Below are positions 43,890 to 53,636 of a DNA stretch of 64,000 nucleotides, piece by piece. Below the pieces are notes generated by a model that did no database searches, was not told the DNA's origin, and saw nothing but the letters and a program-made list of their open reading frames with translations. Numbering within the stretch: the stretch's first letter is position 1; each line of letters starts with the position of its first letter. The position numbers and the translations under genes were made by a program. This DNA comes from Leptospiraceae bacterium (GTDB lineage: Bacteria; Spirochaetota; Leptospiria; Leptospirales; Leptospiraceae): the NCBI GenBank assembly GCA_024233865.1, contig JACKPA010000003.1:1-64000 (forward strand), written 5' to 3'.

Positions 43890-45353
43890 TTAAGAATTTT
43901 TATTTCTTAGTACCCATGTGTCTTTGCTTCCACCACCCTGAGATGAATTTACGACTAAAGAACCCTTTTTTAAGGCAACTCTGGTGAGTCCTCCTGGCAT
44001 AACATAAGTGTTCTCTTTGCCATAAAGAATGTAAGGTCTTAGATCAACATGTCTACCTTCCAAATGATCACCTATAATGGTTGGAACCCTTGATAGAGAC
44101 ATTACAGGTTGGGCTATGTATTCTCTAGGGAAAGCTCGTATTTTCGTTTTAAACTCTTCCCTTTCTTTCTCTGTCGAAGCAGGACCAACAAGCATACCAT
44201 AACCACCAGACTCATTGGCAGCTTTCACAACCATGTTCTCAATATTTTGAATAACGTGTTCTCTTTCATTCTCTTTCCAACAAACAAATGTTGGGACATT
44301 GGGAAGAATTGGGTCTTCGTTTGTGTAATATTTGATCATCTCCGGTACAAAAGCATAGATGACTTTATCATCAGCGACTCCTGTTCCTGGTGCATTGGCA
44401 AGTACAACATTTCCTTTTTTGTAAACATCAAAGATCCCCGGCACTCCAAGAAGAGAATCGGGATTGAAGTGTAACGGGTCGATAAAGGTATCATCAATTC
44501 TGCGATAGAGAACATCCACACGTTCAAAACCTCTTGTTGTTCTAACAAGGACTTCGTCATTTCGAACAACCATATCCCTTCCCTCTATTAGTTGGATTCC
44601 CATCTGTTGGGCAAGATAAGAATGTTCAAAATAGGCAGAATTATAAACTCCTGGCGTATAAAGTCCTATACTCGGATTGTGGCGATGTGAAAGGGATTCA
44701 AAAAGTTCCAAGAGTCTGAGGGGGTAGTCATAAACAGGCTCTACACCAAGTTGAGCAAATAACTGAGGAAAGGTTTGCTTTATAGTTGCCCTATTGGCGA
44801 GCACGTAAGATACGCCAGAGGGAGAACGCATATTATCTTCCAACACATAATAATTTCCGTCACTATGACGAATCAGGTCAGTCCCTGTTATATGTGCCCA
44901 AATAGATGCCGGAGGAGTCAAGCCAATACACTGAGATAAATAACCTTTGCTTGATTTTACAATCTCTTCATCAATAACTTTGTCTTTGAGAATTCTTTGT
45001 TCGTTGTATATGTCTTCTAAAAAAAGGTTTAAGGCATAAATCCTTTGCTTCAGTCCTTCATCAATTTTCACCCAATCTTCTGCAGCGATGATTCTGGGAA
45101 CAATATCGAAAGGAAATATTTTTTCTGTTCCTTCTTCGGAACTATAAACATTAAAGGTAATTCCGGTTAGCAAAAGAGACCTTTCGGCAGCTACTTGTCT
45201 TTGGAAAATATCTTTTAAGCCAAATTGGTTTAACCTATCTACAAGTTTTTGATACTGGGGACGAATCTGCCCATTTTCATCTAACATCTCGTCATAAAAA
45301 TTTTGATGTTCGTATTGATGGACGACGGAAATTTGCTCTGTACTTGTTTCCAT
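43890..45353 (-). CDS. Circularly permuted type 2 ATP-grasp protein
   Basis: ATP-grasp ligase of the circularly permuted type (DUF404/DUF407), 487 residues. Family pieces: NFYDEMLDENGQIRPQYQ, RIIAAEDWVKIDEGLKQR, DLIRHSDGNYYVLEDNMRSPSGVSYVLANR, VELVRNDE-like VVRNDEVLVRTTRGFERVDVLYRRIDD, and VKAANESGGYGMLVGP with the carboxy-terminal VDLRPYILYG. It would form an amide bond using ATP; the substrate is unknown. Downstream is the alpha-E gene and upstream a mechanosensitive channel gene, all in one direction. Confidence 0.9.
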   Translation of the reverse strand: METSTEQISVVHQYEHQNFYDEMLDENGQIRPQYQKLVDRLNQFGLKDIFQRQVAAERSLLLTGITFNVYSSEEGTEKIFPFDIVPRIIAAEDWVKIDEGLKQRIYALNLFLEDIYNEQRILKDKVIDEEIVKSSKGYLSQCIGLTPPASIWAHITGTDLIRHSDGNYYVLEDNMRSPSGVSYVLANRATIKQTFPQLFAQLGVEPVYDYPLRLLELFESLSHRHNPSIGLYTPGVYNSAYFEHSYLAQQMGIQLIEGRDMVVRNDEVLVRTTRGFERVDVLYRRIDDTFIDPLHFNPDSLLGVPGIFDVYKKGNVVLANAPGTGVADDKVIYAFVPEMIKYYTNEDPILPNVPTFVCWKENEREHVIQNIENMVVKAANESGGYGMLVGPASTEKEREEFKTKIRAFPREYIAQPVMSLSRVPTIIGDHLEGRHVDLRPYILYGKENTYVMPGGLTRVALKKGSLVVNSSQGGGSKDTWVLRNKNS

Positions 45354-45394
45354 AAGCTAATTTGAAACTACTTATAAAATAAGTCAAGAAAAAT

Positions 45395-46126
45395 TTAAAA
45401 TGACAGTTTTTCTTTTTTAATACTCGCCTCAATGTCGTTATGATAATTTCCTCCCAAAGAAAAAACGGTTACTTCTAATAGAATTTGGTCGTTATCGCTC
45501 TTAATCATTTTTATAATTGGTTTTTGGTTGATAGAAGAATAAGGGTGATTCAAAATAACATTTGTTATTTTGTGAATCATTTCTTCAGGACTTCCAAGTT
45601 CGGTTACAATTGTAAAGGTATGTCCGACTTTTCCCGAATCCAAATTGACTTCTTGTATCGGTTGGTTTGAAATTTTGCTATATGGAATTCTGACTACATT
45701 TCCGTCTTCTCCCATAATTTGGATGGACCGAAATCCAAGTTTTTTGATGACCCCTTCAAAGCCTTCTATTCTTATTTCACTTCCGTGCGAAAACGAATTT
45801 TCTGCCTTAAATATGGATCCCCACAACACATCTTTCAAGAAATTCCAGCCTAAAATGGTACAAAGGATTATAACGGATAAGGATAACAAAAAGTAGTAGA
45901 GTGGGTTCAATACAAAAACGCGGGAAATCGTCCATAGAGCATAAGCCAAAACAAACCCTATTTGAAAACTAGGAAAAAGTCGTTTAAACCTATTGATTAG
46001 AGGATTTTTATGCCCTAATTTTGCTAAAAACAAACCAGACAAGAATAATACAATTAAAAGGATAAAGCCGGTTAGCCCATATTCCCACAAACTCAAATGA
46101 GTTATGTCAAATTCAAAATTGCTCAT
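45395..46126 (-). CDS. MscS-family mechanosensitive channel
   Basis: Small-conductance mechanosensitive channel homologue of 243 residues. Three hydrophobic helices (about 15-38, 50-72, 75-98) are followed by the pore-lining helix region and the MscS beta domain: HGSEIRIEGFEGVIKKLGFRSIQI, then EDGNVVRIPYSKISNQPI. These channels release solutes on hypo-osmotic shock. The start codon overlaps the stop of the SLC12-ATPase gene (ATGA), so the two are translationally coupled, pointing to a shared role in volume or ion homeostasis. Confidence 0.87.
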   Translation of the reverse strand: MSNFEFDITHLSLWEYGLTGFILLIVLFLSGLFLAKLGHKNPLINRFKRLFPSFQIGFVLAYALWTISRVFVLNPLYYFLLSLSVIILCTILGWNFLKDVLWGSIFKAENSFSHGSEIRIEGFEGVIKKLGFRSIQIMGEDGNVVRIPYSKISNQPIQEVNLDSGKVGHTFTIVTELGSPEEMIHKITNVILNHPYSSINQKPIIKMIKSDNDQILLEVTVFSLGGNYHNDIEASIKKEKLSF

Positions 46127-49100
46127 AAAAAACCTCTTTGGTTCAATTTATAGATCAGATGGTGGTATAAAAACCCGTTGATTTCCAGTATTCCTAGTTC
46201 ATCTTCTATCAAAAGACCTGCCCTTTTGAATACTCGAATGAGTTTTTTTAACTCTTCTTTGGACTTGAGTGAAATATCCAACAACCTTTCCAATGTAAGT
46301 TTTTTATGTAGAACAAATTGAATCAGGTATGGTATCCACTCTATCGGAATTTCATCCAAACTGCTGATGTTTAGACTTGGTGGTTGTTTGATTGATATAT
46401 TATTTTTGGAAATTTTGTCAATGCAACGAACCCAACCTCGCAAAGCCGTTCCTGGCATTCCATCGGAATAGTTAAAAAATTTATTGAAAAACGAAGCATA
46501 ACTTAGTTTCGAGATATTTCCTTCTGGTGCTCCGTTTATTTCCAAATGAAAGCCGGTTGAATTGTGACGAATAAGCAGCATATCTTTAAGCTCTTCTGCG
46601 TCAAAAGGCAAACACTCTATGTATCCAATGGAATAGTTTTCAAGACTTTTTAGCTTGCCTAATAAATTGTAGGCGTATTTGTTTAGATTGATAATAAATA
46701 AAACCTTTTCACCGTAAGTTTCAATTAAATACAAAATTTTATCTATTATTTCTGTTCCATTTACTTTCCGATTCCAAAAAAGTTCCAAGTCATGTAGAAC
46801 CAAAACAGAATGGTTCGGAATTGTTTGCATGGCTTCTTCCAAATGTCCGACTTGTTTCAATTCTTTTAAAAGTAACTCCTCGAAATTTTGGATGGAATGG
46901 CAGCCACTGTTTGGCGGAAAGATTTGATAAATCTTGTTTAAATCAAAGTGCTTTTCGGCAATATACCTAGACAACCAAGATTTTCCACATTCTCTTTCAC
47001 CACTAATGAACAATGCTCCCGTATAACCATGAAAATAGTGGTTGATGCTACTGGCAGCTTTTTCTAATTCTTCTTTCCGTCCTACCCACAATTCTTTGGA
47101 AAAGGGAGTTTTCCCAAGAAAAAGATTTTTATAATAAAAAGGAAGAGCATCCAAAACTTCTTTTTTAGGTGTTACCAATTCCACTGTATTTAGGATTGAT
47201 TCGATTTTGTGACTTTCCAAAAAAGAAACATTTTGTAGATTACGAGCAAGCAGTACTGCTTCACTTTTTCCGTATATCAACCGAACAACAATATCATACA
47301 GAAAACTTTTGGTAGACTCTAATTTCTTTCCGATATTGGTAAAATACTTCTTCCTTTCGATAGTTTTTACATACCTACCGAGATTATCTGATATTCTGAC
47401 AAAATAAAAAACATCAAACTTCTCTAAAATAAGATTTAGAGATTCTGTTACATTTTTACCAATTTTTTCCAAGTAGTTTTCTAAAGATAAAAGGCTGTTT
47501 TCTAAATTTTTCAGATCATGATCTATACTTTTAAAAAATTGTTGTTCCAAATTTTCTTCCTGATTTTCCAATCCAAATTGAACGGAACCTACAACGCCTC
47601 TTGCATTTACATTGGCTTCGTACAAGATATGAGGAAAGGAAGAAAACTCCAAAAGCATGGTTGACAAAAAGTCATTCTCTATGGAATACTCAATGTACCT
47701 TCTTAAAGTAACGGTTATAACTTCTGCTTCATGGAACTCGCCGTTTTCAAACTTTTGCAGAGACTCATCACTGATAATATCCAAGTTTTCCGGAATACTT
47801 TCTATAGCTGGTTTCAATTCTTGAAACAAATCCATTACAAACTTCCTATCGTGGAAGTTTGTTTCAAACGTTATGTCTAATTTGTCTTTTAGCTTTTCAA
47901 ATGATAGTGAATTGTTTTTAAAAGAAGTGAGAAGTTCCACTAAGACTTTTAACTCGTGAATAATACCATTTCGAATATCTATCTTTAAATCATCAATCGT
48001 TTTTGTAACAATGGTTCGGAAACGATTTTTGATGGAAAGCAGCAATACTCCCGATTGCATAATGTTCAAAAAGCAGAAATAATTATTGGAAAAGCTTTGG
48101 ATGGTTGAATCCATTTCGGAATATATATTTTCTTTGGACTTTTTAAACTTTCGATTCTTGTGTATAAATTTATTTGCATCTATTCTATCCAGGTCCTCTC
48201 CCAATTGATTTACCGTTTCCCGATTGTATTTCTGGATTTCGAACCGATTCAATTCATCAATTCCTTTGATCGATTCCAATCGAAATTGAATAAGGGCTAA
48301 AACATTTGCTTTTTCCTTTTCGATAAGCTCTTTGTTAAACTGACTTCTATCAGAAGAACTGCTTAAAAGTAAAAAGCTAGAACTTAGTGCACTATATAGC
48401 TTATGCGTTTCTAACATAAAGCTGTGTCCTGTGCCGGTAATCATTTTAATCAATTTATACAATTCCATAGGCAGTTGATTTCTCAAGTAGTATTGCGCCA
48501 GCTTGCGATAAGGAACTTCATAAGAAATGTAATCTTTGGAAAATAAGTTTGTAACGCGTCTCCAAAACTTGATTCTTCTAATATGTTTGTTATCGTTTTT
48601 TGATTTTTTAAATAAAGTTTTCTCTTTTGTTATTCGTAAGGAAACAGGCGTGTTTTGAACTAATTCTTTGATTTCTTTAGAAATTTCTTGAATCCCCTCT
48701 CGTATAATATCAACGTCTCTATGAGCAGACTTTTCTTTGTACTCTGCAAGCAGTCTCTGTCCGTGAAACAAAAAGTCTCCATAAACCCTTGAAATAATTT
48801 TTTGATTTGTGTAATTTTGTGAATCTTTACTTTCTTTTTCTATTGTAAAATAGCTTTTTTCAGCCAGACTATAAAAGCTTTCCATGAGCTTTAATTGACT
48901 TTGGAAAAAAGATTGTACATAATTTTCATAAAAAGGAAGTGCGGCTGATTCTAATTTTTGGTAAATTTCTTCCAGTGGCTTGGATATAAAAACGTTATCC
49001 GGAAGTTTCAATTCTACAATGCCTGATCGATTGATTCTTTCCAATGGCTTTATTTTTGATTCATTTACAATGGGAGAAAGTTCTTGAAAATAGGAAGAAG

Positions 49101-51228
49101 CTTTTATCCAAAGTATAGAGCCTAAATTTTCCGAAAAGTGATTGATTTTGCGGGCTACACTAAGAGGCTCTTCTCTTTTATAATCGGGCATACCTAAAAA
49201 TGTGAGGTCTGATAAGGTTGACTCTTGGCGAATGATTTCATAAAAAGGCTTTTTGTCGATTCCATTGTAAATGACCTTAACTTCTCCGTGAATCCGATAG
49301 TTAGAAATTGCCAAATTGATTTGCCTGCGTATTAGTTGTACAATGGAGGCATCTTCCGTTATCATCAAGAATCTATAGTTTGCATCTCTCCAATTTTCGG
49401 AAGTTTGCAGAAACCTGACCAAAGCAAGAGCAAGCGACATGTTCTTTCCGTACCCTGACCACCATATATCAACTGTTTCATAACCTCCAAACCCTTTTGT
49501 ATGGTTGTAGTCAAGCATCAAGAGGTTGTAATCCATCTTTTCTAAGTTTTGAACAAGATTAGCAAATTTCTCAGCGTTTTTGATGTTTTTAGCTCTCCCT
49601 AATAAAACCGTATTTGGTTCCATTCCAGAAAATCCATAGTAGCAAGCTACTTGATTCATCGCTTCGTATAAATCTCTACATTCTAAGTTCCTTGTAAAAA
49701 CACCTTCTACCTCCATCATCTCTCTTGACATAACATGGAAAGACCGTTTAAAGCTGAAGTGGGATTTTAAGTTTTCCTCCAATTCAAAATTGGTAATCAC
49801 TCCGTTTTGATCTGCAAGCGAACGTGCTACTTCCAGAAGTTGAGGTGCTTCTTCGATATCGCTAAACAGTAGCAAGTTTGGTTTCCAGTTTCGTTCATGA
49901 ATAGGGCTTTTGCTGAGTTTATGGAGTCCCCTCACCACAATAGAAGACCAGAATCCTTCCCAAACGTCACCACCTTCTAGCCTTAATTCCTTTTTCTTGA
50001 TGTACAAAAACAAGAAGCTCATAAGAATCGTAGAACCAATCATGGCAACAAGGTCAAGCTGTATCATGATAATCAAGCAGGTGACTGCACCGGATATACC
50101 TATCCACCAAGGTATCTTAAATTCAGGACGAAAATCGGGGCTGACCCAACTTTCAAAAGTGCAGCTTAGATTCAAGAATCCATAAGCGGTAATATAAAAC
50201 ATGGAAACGATTCTGGCAATAACATCCAATTCTCCTATCAATATACCGGCTTCTGCGATCAAAAACGTTAGAACAAGTGCGTTTCTAGGTTCGTTTGTTT
50301 TTCCATATCCTTTTTCAAATATTTTGGGAGTGATTCTGTCAGAAGAAGTAGCCTGTAAAATCCTGGGAGCTCCCAAAATGCTACCTATTGCAGAAGATAT
50401 GGTTGCACCCCATATACCAGCCACTAGTGCAGGTGCATAAAAAGAGATGTCAATCAAAACTCCCGAGTTTTCTACAAGCTGTTTTGCGTTTACCCTGTAG
50501 GCAAAAAATGCTGCCAACCCAATATAGACAAGGAGACCAACGACAATAGCCATTAGTGTACCTAACGGAATAGATTTTTTGGGGTCTTTCAAGTCTCCGG
50601 ACATGGACACACCGGCTTCAAACCCGGTTACAGCAGGGAAAAAGATGCTAAACAAAACGGCAAAAGGAACTACGTTAGGAATAGGTGAAGTATGCAATGA
50701 CTCCGGAGTGTAAATTGTTTTTCCAAAAAAGATGGAAAACAAAGAAACAATAATTGCCCCCATAATGATAAACTGAGTTTTCATGGCAAGAGAAGTGCTT
50801 ATGATCGTGAGAATGGCAACCAAAACAAGAGCAATGCTTCCGGTTAATCGAATATTGTTTAGAGAAGGCTCTATTGCCCAGTAGTTTAGGAAACTTTCCG
50901 AAAAGCCGATTAAATACAAACTTATGCTAAAAGACATCCCCACAAAAAGGGCAATTCCAAGTGTTCCTCCGATAGGCAGTCCTAAACTTCTGGAAATCAT
51001 ATAATAAGAGCCGCCGGCTTTGACCTTTTTGTCTGTCGCAATGGAGGAAACAGAAAGACCGGTAGTTACTGCAATGATATGAGCTACCAAAATGATACCA
51101 ATGGTCATCCATAGCCCTGCCTGCCCTACGATCCAAGGCAAACGCATATACATAATTACACCGAGTATGGTTAAAATAGACGGTGTAAATACTCCCGAGA
51201 ATGTTCCGAATTTTTTTGGACTGCTCAC
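46123..51228 (-). CDS. SLC12-like cation-chloride transporter fused to C-terminal ATPase region
   Basis: A 1701-residue protein. Residues 1 to about 420 form twelve membrane helices of an amino-acid permease/SLC12 (Na-K-Cl cotransporter) type, starting GTFSGVFTPSILTILGVIMYMRLPWIVGQ and including GGSYYMISRSLG and FFPAVTGFEAGVSMSGDLKDPKKSIPLG (given as separate motifs). A cytoplasmic SLC12-like region follows (about 440-720; LLFSDIEEAPQLLEVARSLAD, AINAI-like repeats), then a long helical region, and near 1406-1414 a P-loop GERECGKSW with a Walker-B-like VLVLHDLELFW near 1475 and a helical tail. The ATPase part looks STAND/AAA-like. I know of no bacterial SLC12 protein with this tail. It is coupled to the MscS gene. 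Confidence 0.8.
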   Translation of the reverse strand: MSSPKKFGTFSGVFTPSILTILGVIMYMRLPWIVGQAGLWMTIGIILVAHIIAVTTGLSVSSIATDKKVKAGGSYYMISRSLGLPIGGTLGIALFVGMSFSISLYLIGFSESFLNYWAIEPSLNNIRLTGSIALVLVAILTIISTSLAMKTQFIIMGAIIVSLFSIFFGKTIYTPESLHTSPIPNVVPFAVLFSIFFPAVTGFEAGVSMSGDLKDPKKSIPLGTLMAIVVGLLVYIGLAAFFAYRVNAKQLVENSGVLIDISFYAPALVAGIWGATISSAIGSILGAPRILQATSSDRITPKIFEKGYGKTNEPRNALVLTFLIAEAGILIGELDVIARIVSMFYITAYGFLNLSCTFESWVSPDFRPEFKIPWWIGISGAVTCLIIMIQLDLVAMIGSTILMSFLFLYIKKKELRLEGGDVWEGFWSSIVVRGLHKLSKSPIHERNWKPNLLLFSDIEEAPQLLEVARSLADQNGVITNFELEENLKSHFSFKRSFHVMSREMMEVEGVFTRNLECRDLYEAMNQVACYYGFSGMEPNTVLLGRAKNIKNAEKFANLVQNLEKMDYNLLMLDYNHTKGFGGYETVDIWWSGYGKNMSLALALVRFLQTSENWRDANYRFLMITEDASIVQLIRRQINLAISNYRIHGEVKVIYNGIDKKPFYEIIRQESTLSDLTFLGMPDYKREEPLSVARKINHFSENLGSILWIKASSYFQELSPIVNESKIKPLERINRSGIVELKLPDNVFISKPLEEIYQKLESAALPFYENYVQSFFQSQLKLMESFYSLAEKSYFTIEKESKDSQNYTNQKIISRVYGDFLFHGQRLLAEYKEKSAHRDVDIIREGIQEISKEIKELVQNTPVSLRITKEKTLFKKSKNDNKHIRRIKFWRRVTNLFSKDYISYEVPYRKLAQYYLRNQLPMELYKLIKMITGTGHSFMLETHKLYSALSSSFLLLSSSSDRSQFNKELIEKEKANVLALIQFRLESIKGIDELNRFEIQKYNRETVNQLGEDLDRIDANKFIHKNRKFKKSKENIYSEMDSTIQSFSNNYFCFLNIMQSGVLLLSIKNRFRTIVTKTIDDLKIDIRNGIIHELKVLVELLTSFKNNSLSFEKLKDKLDITFETNFHDRKFVMDLFQELKPAIESIPENLDIISDESLQKFENGEFHEAEVITVTLRRYIEYSIENDFLSTMLLEFSSFPHILYEANVNARGVVGSVQFGLENQEENLEQQFFKSIDHDLKNLENSLLSLENYLEKIGKNVTESLNLILEKFDVFYFVRISDNLGRYVKTIERKKYFTNIGKKLESTKSFLYDIVVRLIYGKSEAVLLARNLQNVSFLESHKIESILNTVELVTPKKEVLDALPFYYKNLFLGKTPFSKELWVGRKEELEKAASSINHYFHGYTGALFISGERECGKSWLSRYIAEKHFDLNKIYQIFPPNSGCHSIQNFEELLLKELKQVGHLEEAMQTIPNHSVLVLHDLELFWNRKVNGTEIIDKILYLIETYGEKVLFIINLNKYAYNLLGKLKSLENYSIGYIECLPFDAEELKDMLLIRHNSTGFHLEINGAPEGNISKLSYASFFNKFFNYSDGMPGTALRGWVRCIDKISKNNISIKQPPSLNISSLDEIPIEWIPYLIQFVLHKKLTLERLLDISLKSKEELKKLIRVFKRAGLLIEDELGILEINGFLYHHLIYKLNQRGFL

Positions 51229-51379
51229 ATAGAATCCTTAATTAAAAAATATTAATTACTAGATATGCTTTAGACCGAAAGTAACGCAAGTAATTTTTAT
51301 CGTTTATTTTTGTCGAGTTGACAAATTATATAACATATTTAATGTTTAAAAACAATCGTTTTGGCTAGGAAAGGATAGT

Positions 51380-53569
51380 ATGAATTGGCTAAATAATTTA
51401 CAGATTTCTAAAAAAATATTATTGTCATTTTTGATTCTGGTGTTGATATTTTTAGGTTTGGGGCTTTTTAGCCTCTTTCAGTTATCTAGAGTTAAGGAAT
51501 CCGGTAAGATCGTATCCACCGAATTTATGCCTGCTACTTTAATAACCGGAAAGTTGACAAAACACCTGTCCTCCTTTAGGGTAAGGCAGTTCAGACATGT
51601 GCTGGCAATTGATGCAAACGAACAAAAAAGCGTTGAAAAAGACATGGAAGAAGACAACCAAGGCTTCACAGAAAACCTGAACAAATATAGGGAATATCTG
51701 AAAGACGAATACGAAAGGAACACATACAACGACCTGGTTGGGATGTTCAAACTCTATATGGAAGGTCATGAAAAATTTCTTGCTTTCTCCCAGAAAAATT
51801 TAAACGACGAAGCAAAAGTTGCATTACGCGGAAAGTATTTCGAACTTTTCAATCAAATTTTAGCCAAGATAGAGGATCTTCAGGAAAGCAAGGTAAAAAA
51901 GGCAAAAGAAAAAAATGAATCCAATGAAAGTTTGTATGTTTCTGCTATTGTTTTTTCTGTTACCGGTATGATCGTTTTGGTGGTTTTTAGCATTCTTCTC
52001 CTTTTACTGTTAAAAAAGAGCATAACCGACCCGATTCAAATTGTATCCGAGTATGCGGATAAGCTATCCAAAGGGAATTTACAATTCGAGATTCTAAATA
52101 ATCGAAAAGACGAAATTGGAAATTTGCTTAGCTCTTTCCAACTTGTTAAAACTGCCATCCAAACCTTGATAGAAGAGATGGTAAAAATGGCAAAAGAGCA
52201 GGAGGCTGGAGACATTGACTATTATATGCCGGTTGGAAAACTCGAAGGCGTTTACAGAACTGTTGTAGAAGGAGTGAATCAGCAAGTAGCGACTCACATC
52301 AATGTGAAAAAGAAGATTATAGACATAGTTGGTGAATATGGCAAAGGAAACTTGTCCGTAGATATGCCGAAGTTACCGGGAAAAAAGGCGTTTATCAATG
52401 AAAAATTAGACCTCGTAAAAGCCAATATGTTGGCTGTAAATACTGAAATATCCCGATTGATAAGTGCTTCAATTAAAGGAAAGCTAACCGAGAGGGGAAA
52501 TTCGGAAAAGTTTGAGTACTCTTTTCGGGAAATGATCGATGGAATCAATAGGTTATTAGATACAATTGTTTCTCCTTTGAACGTAGCGGCAACCTATATC
52601 GAAAGCATAGCCAAAGGAAATATCCCACCTAAAATTGAAGAAGTTTACCATGGTGAGTTTAACACCATTAAAAACAACCTGAACCAGTGTATTGATAATA
52701 TCAGGCTTCTGATTGATGATACAAATATGGTTTCTTCTGCAATCAAACAGGGGAGACTCTATGAAAGAGCTAAAGCTGACAAACATTCTGGGGACTATGG
52801 AAAGATCATCAATGGTGTAAACGAAACCATAGCTACGATATACAAAATCGTTTTGGAACTGCAAAAAATCGTTGAAAACATAAACGAGAGTTCTGAAAAA
52901 ATTAGCAAAGCATCCGAAACTTTAAGCTCGGGTGCAAGCGAGCAAGCTGCGAGTGCGGAAGAATCCGGTGCATCCATTGAAGAAATTACGTCTACCATTA
53001 TTCAAAATAGTGACCACGCCAAAGTGACCGAACAGTTAGCTCAGTCTACCGCTAGCAAAGCGGAAGTAGGTGGTCAAGCAGTTACGGATACTTTAGCAGC
53101 CATGAAAATGATTGTCGAAAAAATCAATATCATCGAAGAGATTGCATCGCAAACCAATTTATTGGCTGTAAACGCATCCATAGAAGCAGCAAGAGCTGGT
53201 GAGAATGGTCTTGGATTTTCCATTGTGGCTACCGAAGTGCGAAAACTTGCAGAAGGTAGCAAAACAGCCGCAAGAGATATTCGCGAGTTGGCGAGAAAGA
53301 GCTTGGATGTAGCAGAAAATGCCAGTATCTTGATCAATGAAATTACACCTAATGTGAAAAAGACATCGGAACTCATTCAAGAGATTGCTCATGCATCTGA
53401 GGAGCAAAAAACGGGTATGAATCAGATTAATGCAGCCATGAGCCAACTTAGTCAGGTAACCAACTCCAATTCCGAATCAGCAGAAAATCTGACTTCCGTT
53501 TCTCTTTTATTAAAAGAAGAAGCAAAAAAACTTAATAAAACCGTACAGTTCTATCGTTTGGAAGAATGA
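51380..53569 (+). CDS. Methyl-accepting chemotaxis protein
   Basis: Chemoreceptor of 729 residues. It has an N-terminal membrane helix (about 10-32), a four-helix-bundle-like sensor (about 35-185), a second membrane helix (about 188-212) and a HAMP domain (from KKSITDPIQIVSEYADKLSKGNLQFEI). One or two additional HAMP-like helical repeats (about 290-490, with SPLNVAATYIESIAKGNIPPK) come before the signalling domain with the tip IEEIASQTNLLAVNASIEAARAGENGLGFSIV (pieces). LSSGASEQAASAEESGASIEEI is the typical adaptation region. No CheR-binding C-terminal pentapeptide is evident. Confidence 0.9.
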   Translation: MNWLNNLQISKKILLSFLILVLIFLGLGLFSLFQLSRVKESGKIVSTEFMPATLITGKLTKHLSSFRVRQFRHVLAIDANEQKSVEKDMEEDNQGFTENLNKYREYLKDEYERNTYNDLVGMFKLYMEGHEKFLAFSQKNLNDEAKVALRGKYFELFNQILAKIEDLQESKVKKAKEKNESNESLYVSAIVFSVTGMIVLVVFSILLLLLLKKSITDPIQIVSEYADKLSKGNLQFEILNNRKDEIGNLLSSFQLVKTAIQTLIEEMVKMAKEQEAGDIDYYMPVGKLEGVYRTVVEGVNQQVATHINVKKKIIDIVGEYGKGNLSVDMPKLPGKKAFINEKLDLVKANMLAVNTEISRLISASIKGKLTERGNSEKFEYSFREMIDGINRLLDTIVSPLNVAATYIESIAKGNIPPKIEEVYHGEFNTIKNNLNQCIDNIRLLIDDTNMVSSAIKQGRLYERAKADKHSGDYGKIINGVNETIATIYKIVLELQKIVENINESSEKISKASETLSSGASEQAASAEESGASIEEITSTIIQNSDHAKVTEQLAQSTASKAEVGGQAVTDTLAAMKMIVEKINIIEEIASQTNLLAVNASIEAARAGENGLGFSIVATEVRKLAEGSKTAARDIRELARKSLDVAENASILINEITPNVKKTSELIQEIAHASEEQKTGMNQINAAMSQLSQVTNSNSESAENLTSVSLLLKEEAKKLNKTVQFYRLEE

Positions 53570-53594
53570 TAGGTCAGAGAAAATTGGGGGAGTA

Positions 53595-53625
53595 AGGTCG
53601 GACGCACCCGCCCGACCTGTTTTTG
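53595..53625 (+). terminator. Terminator hairpin after the chemoreceptor gene
   Basis: AGGTCGG (53595-53601) pairs with CCGACCT (53612-53618) and is followed by GTTTTTG. It lies 26 bases after the chemoreceptor stop and just before the convergent VWA lipoprotein gene ends at 53637, so it may serve both directions. Confidence 0.75.
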
Positions 53626-53636
53626 TTTGTAGTTGT

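Noticed and set aside
50201..50440. Rightward open frames opposite the transporter helices
   Set aside because: Antisense of membrane helices often stays open; no start signal or domain.
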